Below, one piece after another: positions 15,882 to 23,464 of a DNA stretch of 64,000 bases. The stretch comes from Uliginosibacterium paludis (GTDB taxonomy: Bacteria > Pseudomonadota > Gammaproteobacteria > Burkholderiales > Rhodocyclaceae). The translations under genes and the position numbers were made by a program. The stretch spans positions 124,001 to 188,000 of the forward strand of contig NZ_JBDIVF010000003.1 in the NCBI RefSeq assembly GCF_039631355.1. Direction: 5' to 3'. Each line of letters opens with the position of its first letter. The first letter of the stretch is position 1. Below the pieces are notes generated by a model. The model saw only the letters and a list, made by a program, of their open reading frames with translations. It ran no database searches and had not been told where the DNA came from.

Positions 15882-17669
15882 TCAGCGGGGCGGGCGGGTC
15901 TGCCAGCTCCGCATGAACGCCGGCAGCGCGGCTTCGATGTCAGCGATGACCGTGTTCCAGTCGTCATGCCGGGGCTGGCGGAAGAGCCGGACCGAGGGGT
16001 ACCAGGGGCTGTCGCTGCGCTGCAGCTGCCAGCGCCAGTCCGGCTTGGCCGGCAGCATCAGCCAGACGGGCCGGCCCAATGTGGCTGCAAGATGGGCGAC
16101 CGAAGTGTCGACGCAGATCACCAGATCGAGCGACGCGATCAATGCGGCGGTCGCTTCGAAATCCACCAGTTCGGATTGAAGGTCGAGGATGTTGCTGCGG
16201 GCCAGGAAATCGCTGTCGCCGGGTCTGACCTCCGGCTGCAGCGAAACAAAGCAGGCCGGCTGTTTCAGCAGCGGAGCCAGAAGCGCCAGCGCCAGGCTCC
16301 GTTTGTGATCATTGCTGTGGCGTGCATTCCCCGACCATGCCAGGCCGATCCGTGGCAGCGCGGCGTCGCTTGCCGCCTGGAGGCGCGTGGAAAAATCCTG
16401 AACACGCCCGGGCGCTGCAGTCAGACCTGACACCGGCAAGGGGATGGTGTCCTGCCGAACACCCAGCAGGCCGGGCAGGTCCAGCAGCCAGACATGAAAG
16501 TCCGTGGCGGGGCGAGGCTCGCCCGCCGCCACAATTCCGTCGATCCCTTCGAGCCTGGACAGCAGGCCTTTCAGTGCCGGCTGCACCTCGAACACCACCC
16601 GCGCGCCGCGTGAAGCCAGCGCGGTGAGCAGCCGGCAGAACTGAAGGCTGTCCCCCAGACCCTGTTCACAGAGCACCAGGATGCTGCGGCCTTCAAGTGC
16701 GGCTTCGCCGTCCCATTCCGGGCAGGCCGGAGCGCGACCCTGCATGGCGGCCTCCGCACTGAGCATGCGCCAGCGGTACAGCGGCCAGCCTTGTTCGAAC
16801 TGGCCAAGCAGCAGATGGCACAGCGCCGCATTGAGGTGCGCCATCACATGCGAGGGATTGGCTGCCTGCGCCGCCGCATAGCTTTGCAGCGCCTCTTCGT
16901 AGCGGCCGGTCATTTCCAGACTTGCACCGCGGTTGTTGAGTGCCTCGGCAGCGAGGCCGGACTGGCCGCTCAGCTGATCGTAACCTTCGATGGCTTCATC
17001 GAAGCGGTGCAAAGCGCGCAGGGTATTGCACCGGTTGAAAATGGCATCTGCATAAGCCGGGCGGGCAGCCAGTGCCAGGTCGAAAGCGATCAGGGCCTCT
17101 TCGAACCGGCGCAGGTCGAACAGGACATTGCCGCGATCGTTGAGGATCTCCGGCGTTTGCGGATGCTCTTCGAGCAACTGGTCGAAGTTCGCAAGTGATT
17201 CGTCGAAGCGGCCGGCTCGTTTGAGGGCATTGGCATGAGCGAGCCGGGCGCGGAGGTGTCCGGGTGAGATCGCCAGGGCGCGCTCCGAGACGGCCAGCGC
17301 TTCGTCAAGGCGGCCTGCATGACGCAGCGCCTCGGAGAGGCTGCCGAGTACGTCCGGATTGTCCGGAGCCTGCTTGAGGAGTTGCCTGAGGGGCGCGAGC
17401 GCGGCTTCATGGCGCCCTGCCAGACCGAGAATCGAGGCGAGATTGGTCAGCACCCCGAAGTCTTCAGGGGTTTGCCGGAGCACGTCTTCGAGCAGCGTCA
17501 CGGCCTCGTCCGTATGTCCGCGCTGTCCGAGCACCAGCCCCAGCATGTGCTGGCTGTCCAGATGTCCGGGCCATTCCCGCAGGGCCTGGCGGTACATCTG
17601 CTCAGCCTGCTCCGGATGGCCGGCGCGATGATGTCTGATGCCCTGTGCATGCCATTGGCTGGCAGCCAC
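15882..17669 (-). CDS. TPR-repeat protein with GT9-like glycosyltransferase domain
   Basis: 595 residues from the GTG at 17669. Residues ~1-300 are about eight tetratricopeptide repeats with the usual W/L/G/A/P spacing. Residues ~320-590 resemble heptosyltransferase/GT9-type proteins, including ICVDTSVAHLAATLGRPVW near the C-terminus. Similar TPR-glycosyltransferase fusions occur near flagellin or surface-glycan genes, but the acceptor is not evident here. The start is uncertain: GTG 17669 has no ribosome site, whereas an in-frame CTG at 17720 lies five bases after a perfect AAAGGAGG and would add 17 basic residues. It ends four bases from propeller 3, tail to tail. Confidence 0.82.
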   Translation of the reverse strand: MAASQWHAQGIRHHRAGHPEQAEQMYRQALREWPGHLDSQHMLGLVLGQRGHTDEAVTLLEDVLRQTPEDFGVLTNLASILGLAGRHEAALAPLRQLLKQAPDNPDVLGSLSEALRHAGRLDEALAVSERALAISPGHLRARLAHANALKRAGRFDESLANFDQLLEEHPQTPEILNDRGNVLFDLRRFEEALIAFDLALAARPAYADAIFNRCNTLRALHRFDEAIEGYDQLSGQSGLAAEALNNRGASLEMTGRYEEALQSYAAAQAANPSHVMAHLNAALCHLLLGQFEQGWPLYRWRMLSAEAAMQGRAPACPEWDGEAALEGRSILVLCEQGLGDSLQFCRLLTALASRGARVVFEVQPALKGLLSRLEGIDGIVAAGEPRPATDFHVWLLDLPGLLGVRQDTIPLPVSGLTAAPGRVQDFSTRLQAASDAALPRIGLAWSGNARHSNDHKRSLALALLAPLLKQPACFVSLQPEVRPGDSDFLARSNILDLQSELVDFEATAALIASLDLVICVDTSVAHLAATLGRPVWLMLPAKPDWRWQLQRSDSPWYPSVRLFRQPRHDDWNTVIADIEAALPAFMRSWQTRPPR

Positions 17670-17725
17670 CTGGCGTGGATTCGGACCACTTGCGCGGCCG
17701 GGTTTCTTTCCGGGTTTCAGAAGCG

Positions 17726-17733
17726 CCTCCTTT
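17726..17733 (-). promoter_or_regulatory. strong Shine-Dalgarno pointing to a CTG start
   Basis: AAAGGAGG on the minus strand, five bases before an in-frame CTG (17720-17718) of the TPR-glycosyltransferase. The nearest ATG/GTG/TTG candidate with a comparable site was not found. Confidence 0.5.
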
Positions 17734-17758
17734 CTGGTGTGCTGCCGGATTAGACACG

Positions 17759-17780
17759 AAAAGCCCCGCCGGAGCGGGGC
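17759..17780 (-). terminator. rho-independent terminator after pectate lyase B
   Basis: On the minus strand GCCCCGC, TCCG, GCGGGGC is followed by TTTT, about 40 bases after the lyase B stop and just before the ribosome site of the TPR-glycosyltransferase. Confidence 0.85.
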
Positions 17781-17820
17781 GATCTGCCTTGCGGCAGGCA
17801 GTGTGTGACGGGGCGGCCGG

Positions 17821-18525
17821 TCAGTAGGCGGTAATGTCCGACGTGCTGACGTTGCAGGCGGTCGTGCCCCATTGTTCGCCGATCTTGGAAGATTCCGAGC
17901 CGCTCTGCACGCCTTTGTACGCGACGCAGATGGCCGGGGAACCCTTGGTCCAGCCCTTGACCTTCAGGGTGCGGATCTTGGCGATATCACCGAAGTTGCT
18001 GTTCACGCCCACGACCGATGCGCTGACATTGGCGACGGTCGTGCTGCTGATGTTGACATAGCGCGGGCCTCCGTTCGACGAGCAGTTGCCGCAGGAGCGG
18101 TACAGCTTGCCGATGGTGTTGGCATAAAAGCCGGAGATGTTGACCGTGGAGCCGATTCCGTTGTGCTGGAACACCTTGTCCGACGCGTAATAGGCTGTAC
18201 CGCCCGAGACGTTCATGGTCTTGCCTGAGCCCCCTTTCATCGTGGCCGCATCCTCGCAGACGTCGTTCCAAACGACCTTGGAGAGCGTGCAGGAGCCGGT
18301 ACAGTGGATGCCGTCCGCACCTCCGCCAGCCTTGATGACGACGTTCTTGATCGTTGCACCGTCGGTGAGGACGAACACCGGTTGCTGGCTTTCTGACTGG
18401 CCGTCACACGAGGTGCCCACGGTCGCACCGCCGTAGTCGACCGTGCCGGTAATGGTGGTGGTGGCCGAGGCGCCGAACGCGCTGGCTGCCAGTGCAATGC
18501 CGAGAAGGTATTTGCCGAGTTTCAT
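17821..18525 (-). CDS. secreted PL3-family pectate lyase B (single domain)
   Basis: 234 residues from the ATG at 18525 (AGGAGA nine bases upstream); a longer frame to 18579 lacks a signal. The signal peptide covers ~1-21. The rest is a minimal PL3 parallel beta-helix with the full conserved set: ADGIHC (Asp71), CEDA (Glu91/Asp92), DKVFQHN (Asp116/Lys117), Lys140 and Arg143 in the LYRSCGNC segment. PL3 enzymes use these for calcium binding and proton abstraction from galacturonate. Unlike its paralogs it has no accessory domain or Ser linker. It diverges from pectate lyase C across a 784-base gap. Confidence 0.9.
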   Translation of the reverse strand: MKLGKYLLGIALAASAFGASATTTITGTVDYGGATVGTSCDGQSESQQPVFVLTDGATIKNVVIKAGGGADGIHCTGSCTLSKVVWNDVCEDAATMKGGSGKTMNVSGGTAYYASDKVFQHNGIGSTVNISGFYANTIGKLYRSCGNCSSNGGPRYVNISSTTVANVSASVVGVNSNFGDIAKIRTLKVKGWTKGSPAICVAYKGVQSGSESSKIGEQWGTTACNVSTSDITAY

Positions 18526-18922
18526 GGTGTGCTGTCTCCTGGATATGACTTTGTTGTGAGCACCGGAAAGTGTCCCCATCCTGGCGGTTTCGTCTCCGGC
18601 TGCAGATCACTCTGGTTTTGCCAAACCGGGAAATCAAGGATGCGTGGTTACCGGTCTCATCCGCGAAAGAGTCTCCTGGAAATGCTGCAATGCAATATCG
18701 AAGCGACAGCTGTCCGCCTCGTTTTGTGACCGAAAACACTCCTGCTGAATCCCTTCGAAGGCTGCCGGAGAGTCGGAAAAATGCACGGCGGGTGGTGCAA
18801 TGCCGCAGAGATTTCTCGCCAGGGATGGAGGCGAGACTGCCGGAGAAACTTGGAGAGCAACTGCAAATGTGCGATGCAGCAACAACACAGGCAGGCAGCG
18901 GGTATCGAAGTTTTTGATGTAA

Positions 18923-18942
18923 GGGAATACGCTTATATTCCC
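18923..18942. promoter_or_regulatory. inverted repeat GGGAATA-N6-TATTCCC
   Basis: Seven-base perfect arms around CGCTTA, near the middle of the divergent region between lyases B and C. It could be an operator or an RNA hairpin; there is no T run, so it is not a terminator. Confidence 0.4.
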
Positions 18943-18997
18943 GCGCTGCATCCAACGTGCCCCCTATTCGGGTGGCATGTTGCCGTTCGTCGGAATG

Positions 18998-19014
18998 TGC
19001 CGGAGTTTCCGGCA
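18998..19014. promoter_or_regulatory. inverted repeat TGCCGGA-N3-TCCGGCA
   Basis: Seven-base perfect arms with a three-base spacer, about 300 bases before lyase C and 56 bases from the neighbouring inverted repeat. Compact enough for a dimer-binding site or a tight hairpin. Confidence 0.35.
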
Positions 19015-19309
19015 GTCGGTGTAAGGCAGAAAAGCTGTTTTGTTTTTCTGGCGGACTAAGTTTCGAGGCTTCATGCCGGCCAATCTCGAGCCTGAAACCA
19101 GCAACTTTGCGAAGGCCGTCGGCACGCGCCGAGGGAGTCATGCAGATTTTCGTCGGCCGTTGCATTGACCGCCGGTTTCGCTGCGCTCAGATTGTGGCAG
19201 CCGGGCAACGTCGGGAGGCTTTTCCGCTTCAGTGCTGTGCCGGGCATTTCAAAGGGGCGAATCCATACAACGCCACCTGATTCATAAATCTGGACATTGA
19301 GGAGCCATC

Positions 19310-20377
19310 ATGATCATCAGAATGCTGGGCGGCGTTGTTGCCCTTGTGCTCGCAGCAGGCGTTCATGCTGCAACGGACTACCCGTCCGGCTACACCAAGT
19401 GCGCCCAGAATACTGGCGCGACCTGCAGCATGAGCGGTACGCGCAGCGTCGCGCTCGGCAAGTCGGGTTCTTTCGTGTATGCCACCAAGACGGGCAACTT
19501 TGCCTGTATCGGCAGTGCCTTCCCGAGCAACAGCTATACGGAGTCGGCGTGGTGTTCATATGGTCCGACGAGCAGCGGAAGTTCTTCAAGTTCATCGACT
19601 TCGACGAGCTCATCAAGCTCTTCCACGGCAAGCTCTGCTTCCAGCAGTTCGACGGCAGCGGGCACGATCAACATGACCATTCCCTCGGCTACTGGAACGG
19701 TGATCAACTCCGGTACGACCACCATTCCGGCCGGTACGACCAAGAGCTATGGCAACCAGCGCATCGGTGTGAAGAACTCCGTGGGCAACTGTGAGGACGA
19801 AGGCCAGATTCCTGTCTTCCTGCTCGAAGAAGGCGCGACGCTGAAGGATGTGATCATCTACGGCGGGGTGAATGGCTCGGACGGCGTTCACTGCAAGGGC
19901 TCCTGCACCATCCAGAATGTCTATTGGGAGGATGTCTGCGAGGATGCGGCGTCCAATCTCGGCGCAGGTTCCACGGTCACGATCAAGAACATCATCGCGA
20001 TCAGCGCTGCGGACAAGACCTTCCAGCACAACAGCAAGAACAGCACGACGATTGTCCAGGACTCCTATGTGAAGAACGTCGGCAAGCTGTGGCGCTCCTG
20101 CGGAAACTGCACCAGCAATGGTGGTCCGCGCAAGGTGACGATCAACAACGTGAAGCTCGATGGTGTCAGCGCCTCGGTGGTGGGCGTGAACAACAACTAC
20201 GGTGATGTGGCAACGATCCGCAAGCTGCAGATCAAGGGTTACAAGTCCGGCAGTCCCGAGGTGTGTGTCGAGTACATCGGTTACGACAAGAGCGCGGGCA
20301 AGGAGTCGACCAAGGTCGGCGAGAAGTGGAATACCACCGCCTGCAATGTCAGCAAGACAGACGTGACTTCGTATTGA
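19310..20377 (+). CDS. secreted PL3-family pectate lyase C with N-terminal accessory domain
   Basis: 355 residues: a signal peptide (to Ala20), a Cys-containing accessory domain (21-85, nearly identical to that of lyase A), a Ser-rich linker (88-116), then the PL3 catalytic domain. The conserved residues are present: SDGVHC (Asp191), CEDA (Glu211/Asp212), DKTFQHN (Asp235/Lys236), Lys259 and Arg262 in the LWRSCGNC segment. It should therefore be an active calcium-dependent pectate lyase. The accessory domain is probably for carbohydrate or surface binding, inferred only from its position. GAGGAG precedes the ATG, and a likely terminator follows. Confidence 0.92.
   Translation: MIIRMLGGVVALVLAAGVHAATDYPSGYTKCAQNTGATCSMSGTRSVALGKSGSFVYATKTGNFACIGSAFPSNSYTESAWCSYGPTSSGSSSSSSTSTSSSSSSTASSASSSSTAAGTINMTIPSATGTVINSGTTTIPAGTTKSYGNQRIGVKNSVGNCEDEGQIPVFLLEEGATLKDVIIYGGVNGSDGVHCKGSCTIQNVYWEDVCEDAASNLGAGSTVTIKNIIAISAADKTFQHNSKNSTTIVQDSYVKNVGKLWRSCGNCTSNGGPRKVTINNVKLDGVSASVVGVNNNYGDVATIRKLQIKGYKSGSPEVCVEYIGYDKSAGKESTKVGEKWNTTACNVSKTDVTSY
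19571..19657 (+). repeat. Ser/Thr-rich linker-coding repeat
   Basis: AGC/TCA/TCG-rich tract coding for ~29 residues of Ser with Thr and Ala, in the same position as the longer Ser linker of lyase A. Confidence 0.8.
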
Positions 20378-20431
20378 TCGACCACCCGGCGGAGGGATTG
20401 GCAGTCGCTTCGCCGAAGTCAGGCATCAGGA

Positions 20432-20458
20432 AAGCGCCCTGCGAGTCGGGGCGTTTTC
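20432..20458 (+). terminator. probable terminator after pectate lyase C
   Basis: AGCGCCC, an eight-base loop and GGGGCG followed by TTTT, ~55 bases after the stop. The stem is short with one offset, so moderate strength. Confidence 0.65.
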
Positions 20459-20577
20459 ATGTCCGGATCGGAGCGGAGGGCCGCGTTGGTGTGCGGTCGT
20501 GGCAAGGTCGGATGCGGCAACTGCGCCCGGTCATGTTGCAGGCGGACACGACCGGCCTGCCGGTTCCGGCGGCAGGA

Positions 20578-21096
20578 TTACTGACTGTATTGCGACGGAT
20601 TGATTTCGCAGCCCTGGTCGGTACACACCACGCCGTAAATGAAGACCCAGTCCGCATAGCGCTTCTTGCCCTTGAAGTGAAAGAACTCCTCGGGGAAGTT
20701 GTCCATCCTGATCGGGATTTCCTTCGAGCGGCTGTGCAGTCCCAAGATGCCCTGGCCATCGGTGCTGCGGATCAGCACCCAGTCGGCCTTGCCGGTCATC
20801 GGGTCTTCGTAGAGCCTGCGGATGTGCCGCTTTGCCTGCGGAAAACGCGGGTCACGCAACAGGTCTTCCAGACGCGCCGGCGGAGTGGCGGCAGCGCCCG
20901 GGGGCGCAGACTCGAAATAACTCCGGATTGCACGCTTGTACTGGAGACCGACGAACAGGAGCTGGTCTTCCATCTGGCGACGCTGCACGATCGCACCGAG
21001 CTGAACGGACGCAGCGGCACTGAGGCTGATGATCGCAATGATGATCAGCAGACCGAGATAGGTGAAGCCGAGCGGCTGTCGGGTGTGGCGAACCAT
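20578..21096 (-). CDS. atypical type II secretion/type IV pilin-like pseudopilin
   Basis: 172 residues from the ATG at 21096; an in-frame GTG at 21108 would overlap the upstream gene by seven bases. A basic leader ends in a prepilin-peptidase-like G-FTYLG site followed by ~20 hydrophobic residues. The position normally Glu at +5 of the mature protein is Gly here, which is unusual for pilins but seen in some minor pseudopilins such as GspK. The C-terminal part has two Cys and no family motif. It is cotranscribed with the pseudopilin at 21102 and is probably a minor component of the neighbouring secretion machine. Confidence 0.72.
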   Translation of the reverse strand: MVRHTRQPLGFTYLGLLIIIAIISLSAAASVQLGAIVQRRQMEDQLLFVGLQYKRAIRSYFESAPPGAAATPPARLEDLLRDPRFPQAKRHIRRLYEDPMTGKADWVLIRSTDGQGILGLHSRSKEIPIRMDNFPEEFFHFKGKKRYADWVFIYGVVCTDQGCEINPSQYSQ

Positions 21097-21101
21097 CGGC
21101 G

Positions 21102-21584
21102 TTACCACTGCCGGTACGGAATGCCGTTCAGGCCTATGCCTTCGGACTTGCTGTACACGTCGTAGACATCCACGCCTTCCTGCGGGTCGCTTGCATCGCT
21201 GGCGTAGGCGCGAAGGCCCCAGGTTGCCGCATCCGGAAGGCTGGGGTCAGGCGAGAAGGGGTCACGTGGTACACGGCGCAGGAAGAACATGCGTTGCCCC
21301 TTGGCATTACGCTGGTCGACCGCCCCGGTCACGAGTTCATCGAGCGTCTTCGGATAGCCGCTGCTGTCGATGCTGCGCTGGATGATGCCCTGCTCAGCCG
21401 CTAGCCGGTAGGCGTCAAGCGCGCTGCGGATCTCCCTGAGCGCCAGGCGCAACTCCTGCTCCTTGCTGCGCTGGTAGGAAACCTGTGCGATCGGGACGGC
21501 AATGCTCGCGAGCAGACCCAGGATGGCCAGCGAAATGAGCATTTCGATCAGCGTGAAGCCGCTCTTGGAATTGCGTGTGCGCAT
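21102..21584 (-). CDS. type II secretion pseudopilin
   Basis: 160 residues with a classic class III leader: MRTRNSKSG cleaved before FTLIEMLISLAILGLLASIA, keeping Glu+5. The region from 30 to 65 is a long helix, followed by a variable C-terminal domain with a GspG-like RDPFSPDP segment (compare LDPWG in GspG). It may be a second GspG-like or GspH-type subunit. It diverges from gspG across 218 bases and is followed within six bases by another pseudopilin gene. Confidence 0.85.
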   Translation of the reverse strand: MRTRNSKSGFTLIEMLISLAILGLLASIAVPIAQVSYQRSKEQELRLALREIRSALDAYRLAAEQGIIQRSIDSSGYPKTLDELVTGAVDQRNAKGQRMFFLRRVPRDPFSPDPSLPDAATWGLRAYASDASDPQEGVDVYDVYSKSEGIGLNGIPYRQW

Positions 21585-21756
21585 GAAAGTCGTCGAGTCA
21601 CGGGTGGGCGCAGATTACACCTTGAGTATTAGCTGTGTGTCATGCCGGGTGTCGGAAGTTGGCAAAAGGCACACGGGTTTACAGGTACTCTTGCGGACTG
21701 TGCAGCGCAGATTGGAAGTCATGCTGCTTTATGGCAGTCTAGCGTGATGGAGACGA

Positions 21757-21772
21757 CAGCCTGCACAGGCTG
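21757..21772. promoter_or_regulatory. 16-base near-perfect palindrome upstream of gspG
   Basis: CAGCCTG-CA-CAGGCTG, seven-base perfect arms, ending 30 bases before the gspG ATG in the divergent region. It is placed where a repressor of the secretion operon could bind. Confidence 0.4.
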
Positions 21773-21802
21773 CACACACACAAAAGAACATCGACAGGAT
21801 GC

Positions 21803-22249
21803 ATGAAAATGATGCTGAATCAGGCAACGCGTTGTGGCGCCCGGGCTGGCGCGAAGGGTTTCACACTGCTTGAGCTGCTGGTCGTCATGGCCATCATCGG
21901 GCTGCTGGCCGCGTATGTCGGGCCGAAGTATTTTTCGCAGCTCGGCAAATCGGAGCAGAACGTGGCGAAAGCCCAGATCGAGGCTTTCGCGAAGGCGCTT
22001 GATACCTTCCGCCTAGATACCGGCCGTTACCCCACGAGCGCTGAAGGGCTGGCTGCACTGATGACCAAGCCGGTTAACGTGCGGACCTGGAATGGTCCCT
22101 ACCTTGCCAAGGAAATTCCGCTCGACCCCTGGGGCAAGGCCTACATCTACAAGAACCCGGGTTCGCGTGGCAGGGAATTCGACATCATTTCGTATGGCAG
22201 TGATGCTCAGCCTGGCGGGACCGATTCGGCCGCCGATGTGCTGAACTGA
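21803..22249 (+). CDS. gspG: GspG, major type II secretion pseudopilin
   Basis: 148 residues. Prepilin leader ending AKG before FTLLELLVVMAIIGLLAAYV, then the GspG fold: RYPTSAEGLAAL, GPYLAKEIPLDPWGKAYIY and a C-terminal calcium-loop-like SYGSDAQPGGTDSAAD. GspG polymerises into the short periplasmic pseudopilus that pushes substrates through the secretin. It is first in the plus-strand secretion operon, 30 bases before gspF. The calcium-loop motif separates it from type IV pilins. Confidence 0.95.
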   Translation: MKMMLNQATRCGARAGAKGFTLLELLVVMAIIGLLAAYVGPKYFSQLGKSEQNVAKAQIEAFAKALDTFRLDTGRYPTSAEGLAALMTKPVNVRTWNGPYLAKEIPLDPWGKAYIYKNPGSRGREFDIISYGSDAQPGGTDSAADVLN

Positions 22250-22279
22250 TTCATCGTCGACTGACAGGACGAAACCCTC

Positions 22280-23464
22280 ATGCAGTTTGAGGTTCGTGCG
22301 CTTTCGCCAGACAACCGCGTCCAGACCCTGCTGGTCGAGGCCGCTGATGCCGCCTCGGCGCGCAAGAGCGTCGAGGCGCGCAAGCTGACGATCATCAGCC
22401 TGCGTGGTCGCAAGGCTTCCCGCCGCAGTGCATCGCGTGGCGGCTTCTCGCTCGTGATGTTCAGTCAGGAACTGCTCTCGCTGCTCGAAGCGGGTCTGAG
22501 CCTCGTCGAGGCACTTGAAGGCCTGCTCGAGAAGGAGACCACGCCGGCCTCGCGCAGTGTCATGGAAGGCCTGATCGCCCGCATTCGGGAAGGAGCCCGG
22601 TTGTCGGATGCGGTGTCCGCGCAGCCCGAGCATTTCCCACCGCTCTATATCGGCATCGTTCGGGCGGCAGAGCGCACCAGTGATCTGGGGCAGGCCCTCC
22701 GCCGCTATATCGATTACCAGACCCGGCTTGACATGGTTCGCAGCAAGATCGTCAGCGCGACGATCTATCCTGCCGTCCTCTTCGTCGTCGGCGGGCTCGT
22801 CGGCCTGTTCCTGATGACCTACGTCGTGCCGAAGTTTGCCGCGGTGTACAAGGACAGCGGTCGCGACATGCCTTTCATGTCCCGCTTGCTTCTGAGCTGG
22901 GGCGAGCTGCTGGGCCAGCACACCATGCTCGTGCTCATCGCGCTGGCCATCGTGATCTGTGGCGGCGTGTGGCTCTTCCGGCGGAATTCGAGGGAAGGGC
23001 GCTGGGCACAGATGGCCAAGCGGATTCCCGGTATCGGCGAGCGCGCACGCATCCTCGAACTTTCGCGGCTTTACCTCACGCTGGGCATGTTGCTTGAAGG
23101 CGGCATTCCAATCGTCATGGCCATGGAAATGCTCGAGGCCTCGGTGTCCCAGGAAACGCGGACGCGACTGCGACTTGGCTGCGCCGACATTTCCAGTGGC
23201 GAACCCTTGTCGCAGGCATTCGAGCGCCATGACCTCACGACCCCGATCGCGCTGCGCATGCTGCGGGTCGGTGAGCGCTCGGGGCAGCTGGGCGCGATGC
23301 TGATCCGGTCAGCCAATTTCTATGAAGGCGAGAGCGCACGCTGGATCGAGCGTTTCTCGAAGGTTTTCGAACCGGCACTGATGGCGGTGATTGGCGGCAT
23401 CATCGGCGTCATCATCGTTCTGCTCTACATGCCCATTTTTGATCTGGCCGGTTCGCTGCAATGA
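22280..23464 (+). CDS. gspF: GspF-type inner-membrane platform protein
   Basis: 394 residues, normal for GspF/PilC. Duplicated cytoplasmic T2SSF domains (about 65-185 and 265-390), with membrane segments around 160-185, 215-235 and 365-390, and the conserved LLEAGLSLVEALE and LLEGGIPIVMAMEML helices. It is the polytopic core of the assembly platform, coupling the ATPase to pseudopilus assembly. The stop overlaps the gspE start (ATGA). Confidence 0.93.
   Translation: MQFEVRALSPDNRVQTLLVEAADAASARKSVEARKLTIISLRGRKASRRSASRGGFSLVMFSQELLSLLEAGLSLVEALEGLLEKETTPASRSVMEGLIARIREGARLSDAVSAQPEHFPPLYIGIVRAAERTSDLGQALRRYIDYQTRLDMVRSKIVSATIYPAVLFVVGGLVGLFLMTYVVPKFAAVYKDSGRDMPFMSRLLLSWGELLGQHTMLVLIALAIVICGGVWLFRRNSREGRWAQMAKRIPGIGERARILELSRLYLTLGMLLEGGIPIVMAMEMLEASVSQETRTRLRLGCADISSGEPLSQAFERHDLTTPIALRMLRVGERSGQLGAMLIRSANFYEGESARWIERFSKVFEPALMAVIGGIIGVIIVLLYMPIFDLAGSLQ

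Larger units (their letters stand above)
18526..19309. other. 784-base divergent intergenic region between pectate lyases B and C
   Basis: No convincing protein gene: the open frames present lack ribosome sites and family resemblance. It contains several inverted repeats, including CTCGCC/GGCGAG near 18825, GGGAATA/TATTCCC at 18923-18942 and TGCCGGA/TCCGGCA at 18998-19014. It must hold both lyase promoters, but it is far longer than needed for that, so a regulatory RNA or multiple operators are possible. No riboswitch consensus was recognised. Confidence 0.6.

Noticed and set aside
18560..18660. Possible riboswitch in the lyase B leader (GGCAAAACC and GAGACGAAACC on the minus strand)
   Set aside because: Core positions differ and no closing 3' stem was found; not enough to call a structured RNA.
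18404..19165. Long minus-strand open frame (253 codons) across the lyase B/C gap
   Set aside because: It reads through the lyase B signal region in another frame, has no protein-family features and no ribosome site; explained by GC-biased sequence.
21661..21700. Sigma-54 promoter upstream of gspG (GGCAC...TTTAC)
   Set aside because: The -12 element lacks the required GC of TTGCA, so the match is below what can be supported.
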